Shown here piece by piece: positions 63,321 to 64,000 of a stretch of DNA of 64,000 bases (position 1 is its first letter; the number at the start of each line of letters is the position of its first letter). The notes below the pieces were generated by a model. It was not told where the DNA came from and ran no database searches. It saw only the letters and a program-made list of their open reading frames with translations. A program made the translations under genes and the position numbers. This DNA comes from Halioxenophilus sp033283405 (GTDB lineage Bacteria > Pseudomonadota > Gammaproteobacteria > Pseudomonadales > Cellvibrionaceae). The DNA is taken from contig NZ_JAWMQR010000002.1 of assembly GCF_033283405.1 (NCBI RefSeq), positions 434,001 through 498,000 of the forward strand, read 5' to 3'.

Positions 63321-63560
63321 ATGGGCGCCCGCAAGAAGCACACAGATTTCGAATCAGCACTGGCCGAACTGGAAACGCTGATCGAGCAATTGGAATCGGG
63401 CGACCTCAGTTTGGATGCTTCACTTCAAGCCTTCGAACACGGCGTCAAACTTACCCGCGAATGTCAGCAGCGTTTGGCGGAAGCGGAGCAGAAGGTGCAA
63501 AAGCTGACTGTGGAACAGGGTCAGATGCAACTGGAAGAGTTTGACGCCGAGGACGACTAA
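63321..63560 (+). CDS. xseB: Exodeoxyribonuclease VII small subunit
   Basis: 79 aa, all-helical. FESALAELETLIEQLESGDLSL and EHGVKLTRECQQRLAEAEQKV are the family signatures. It pairs with XseA to degrade single-stranded DNA. ATG 63321 is preceded by AGGGG with a 7-base spacer; a TTG at 63315 is less likely. As in many proteobacteria it is followed by the ispA-type gene. Confidence 0.95.
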   Translation: MGARKKHTDFESALAELETLIEQLESGDLSLDASLQAFEHGVKLTRECQQRLAEAEQKVQKLTVEQGQMQLEEFDAEDD

Positions 63561-63681
63561 CCACCCCCGGTGACTCGCACTTGTGCCGAGTCACGAATAC
63601 CAACAAACCACACCCCAACCACCCTCTGCTACCAGTGGCATCCTACCCGCTGCGGTGGCGCAAACACAGGCGTTTGCAAGA

Positions 63682-64000
63682 TTGTTTCAGCAGTTTCTAA
63701 AACAGAGTCAGGCCCGGGTTGAGCTCGCGCTCGACCAGTGGCTACAGAAATCCCCCCTGGATAACACACCACTGATGACCGCCATGCGCTACAGCGCCCT
63801 CGATGGCGGTAAGCGGGTGCGTTCGCTGCTTGCCTTTGCCACCGCCGAAACCCTGGCCGACGCCCCCCGGGAGCTGCTCGACGGCATCGCTGCCGCCATT
63901 GAGTGCATCCACGCCTACAGCCTGATCCACGACGACCTACCGGCCATGGATGACGACGATCTGCGCCGCGGCCGCCCCAGTTGCCACATCGCCTTTGGCG
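63682..64000 (+). CDS. ispA: Polyprenyl (farnesyl/geranyl) diphosphate synthase, 3' end outside window
   Basis: The first ~106 residues of a trans-isoprenyl diphosphate synthase. Visible are the IPP-binding GGKRVRSLL and the first aspartate-rich motif in HDDLPAMDDDDLRRG with the preceding ECIHAYSLI, all typical of IspA. No ATG lies at the expected place. TTG 63682 gives a start aligned with family N-termini (FQQFLKQSQARVELAL), while GTG 63655 is the alternative; neither has a clear ribosome site. Adjacent to xseB, the usual order xseB-ispA-dxs. Confidence 0.9.
   Translation, partial: MFQQFLKQSQARVELALDQWLQKSPLDNTPLMTAMRYSALDGGKRVRSLLAFATAETLADAPRELLDGIAAAIECIHAYSLIHDDLPAMDDDDLRRGRPSCHIAFG

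Overview
The window is a chromosomal segment of a heterotrophic, probably marine gammaproteobacterium. The genes point towards the Cellvibrionales (Spongiibacteraceae/Halieaceae type): a CrbS/CrbR acetate regulon, an arginine succinyltransferase (ast) operon, a TonB receptor next to a TPR-sulfotransferase, and a PomAB-type sodium motor. This placement rests on gene content and is tentative. No rRNA, tRNA, phage, insertion sequence or CRISPR array was found.

Layout. 1-7.3 kb: a hybrid sensor kinase cut by the left edge, a spermidine module (speD, speE, ornithine/lysine decarboxylase) and a tandem universal stress protein. 7.4-21 kb: an acetate-use locus with the symporter-fused kinase CrbS, the regulator CrbR, acs, a DcaP-like porin, the small and large symporter subunits, a small anchored protein, a DUF294/CBS protein and a DEDDh exonuclease. 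The acs/porin intergenic region holds two near-identical 16-bp palindromes, each centred about 116-120 bp from one of the two start codons. 21.3-24.1 kb: a membrane GGDEF-EAL protein. 24.2-33 kb: an NhaC antiporter and the arginine catabolic operon astC-M20 hydrolase-astA-astD-astB with a divergent Lrp-type regulator; no astE is present. 33.3-41.7 kb: a TonB receptor, a TPR-sulfotransferase and three exported amidohydrolases, the third lacking its metal ligands. 42-43.8 kb: etfBA.

44.1-56.3 kb is the unusual part. An ECF sigma factor and a one-TM anti-sigma-like protein precede two tandem copies of a three-gene module: (1) a large exported TPR-CHAT (caspase/separase-fold) protease with an N-terminal CxxC beta domain, (2) a small protein with a glycine-rich C-terminus, (3) a small trypsin-like protease with an intact His-Asp-Ser triad. 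Both CHAT proteins keep the His/Cys dyad. I infer a two-compartment proteolytic signalling system. It recalls the CHAT-protease/sigma-factor logic of type III-E CRISPR (Csx29/Csx30/CASP-sigma) but has no CRISPR parts and an envelope location. This is the best candidate for an undescribed system here.

56.4-64 kb: tcdA converging on a fused csdA-csdE cysteine desulfurase, tatD, an HNH endonuclease, a pomA-pomB-PilZ motor operon, xseB and the 5' end of an ispA-type prenyltransferase. Most genes are GC-rich with tight spacing or start/stop overlaps; the 45.5-46 kb and 49.4-49.7 kb gaps around the first CHAT gene look clearly more A/T-rich.
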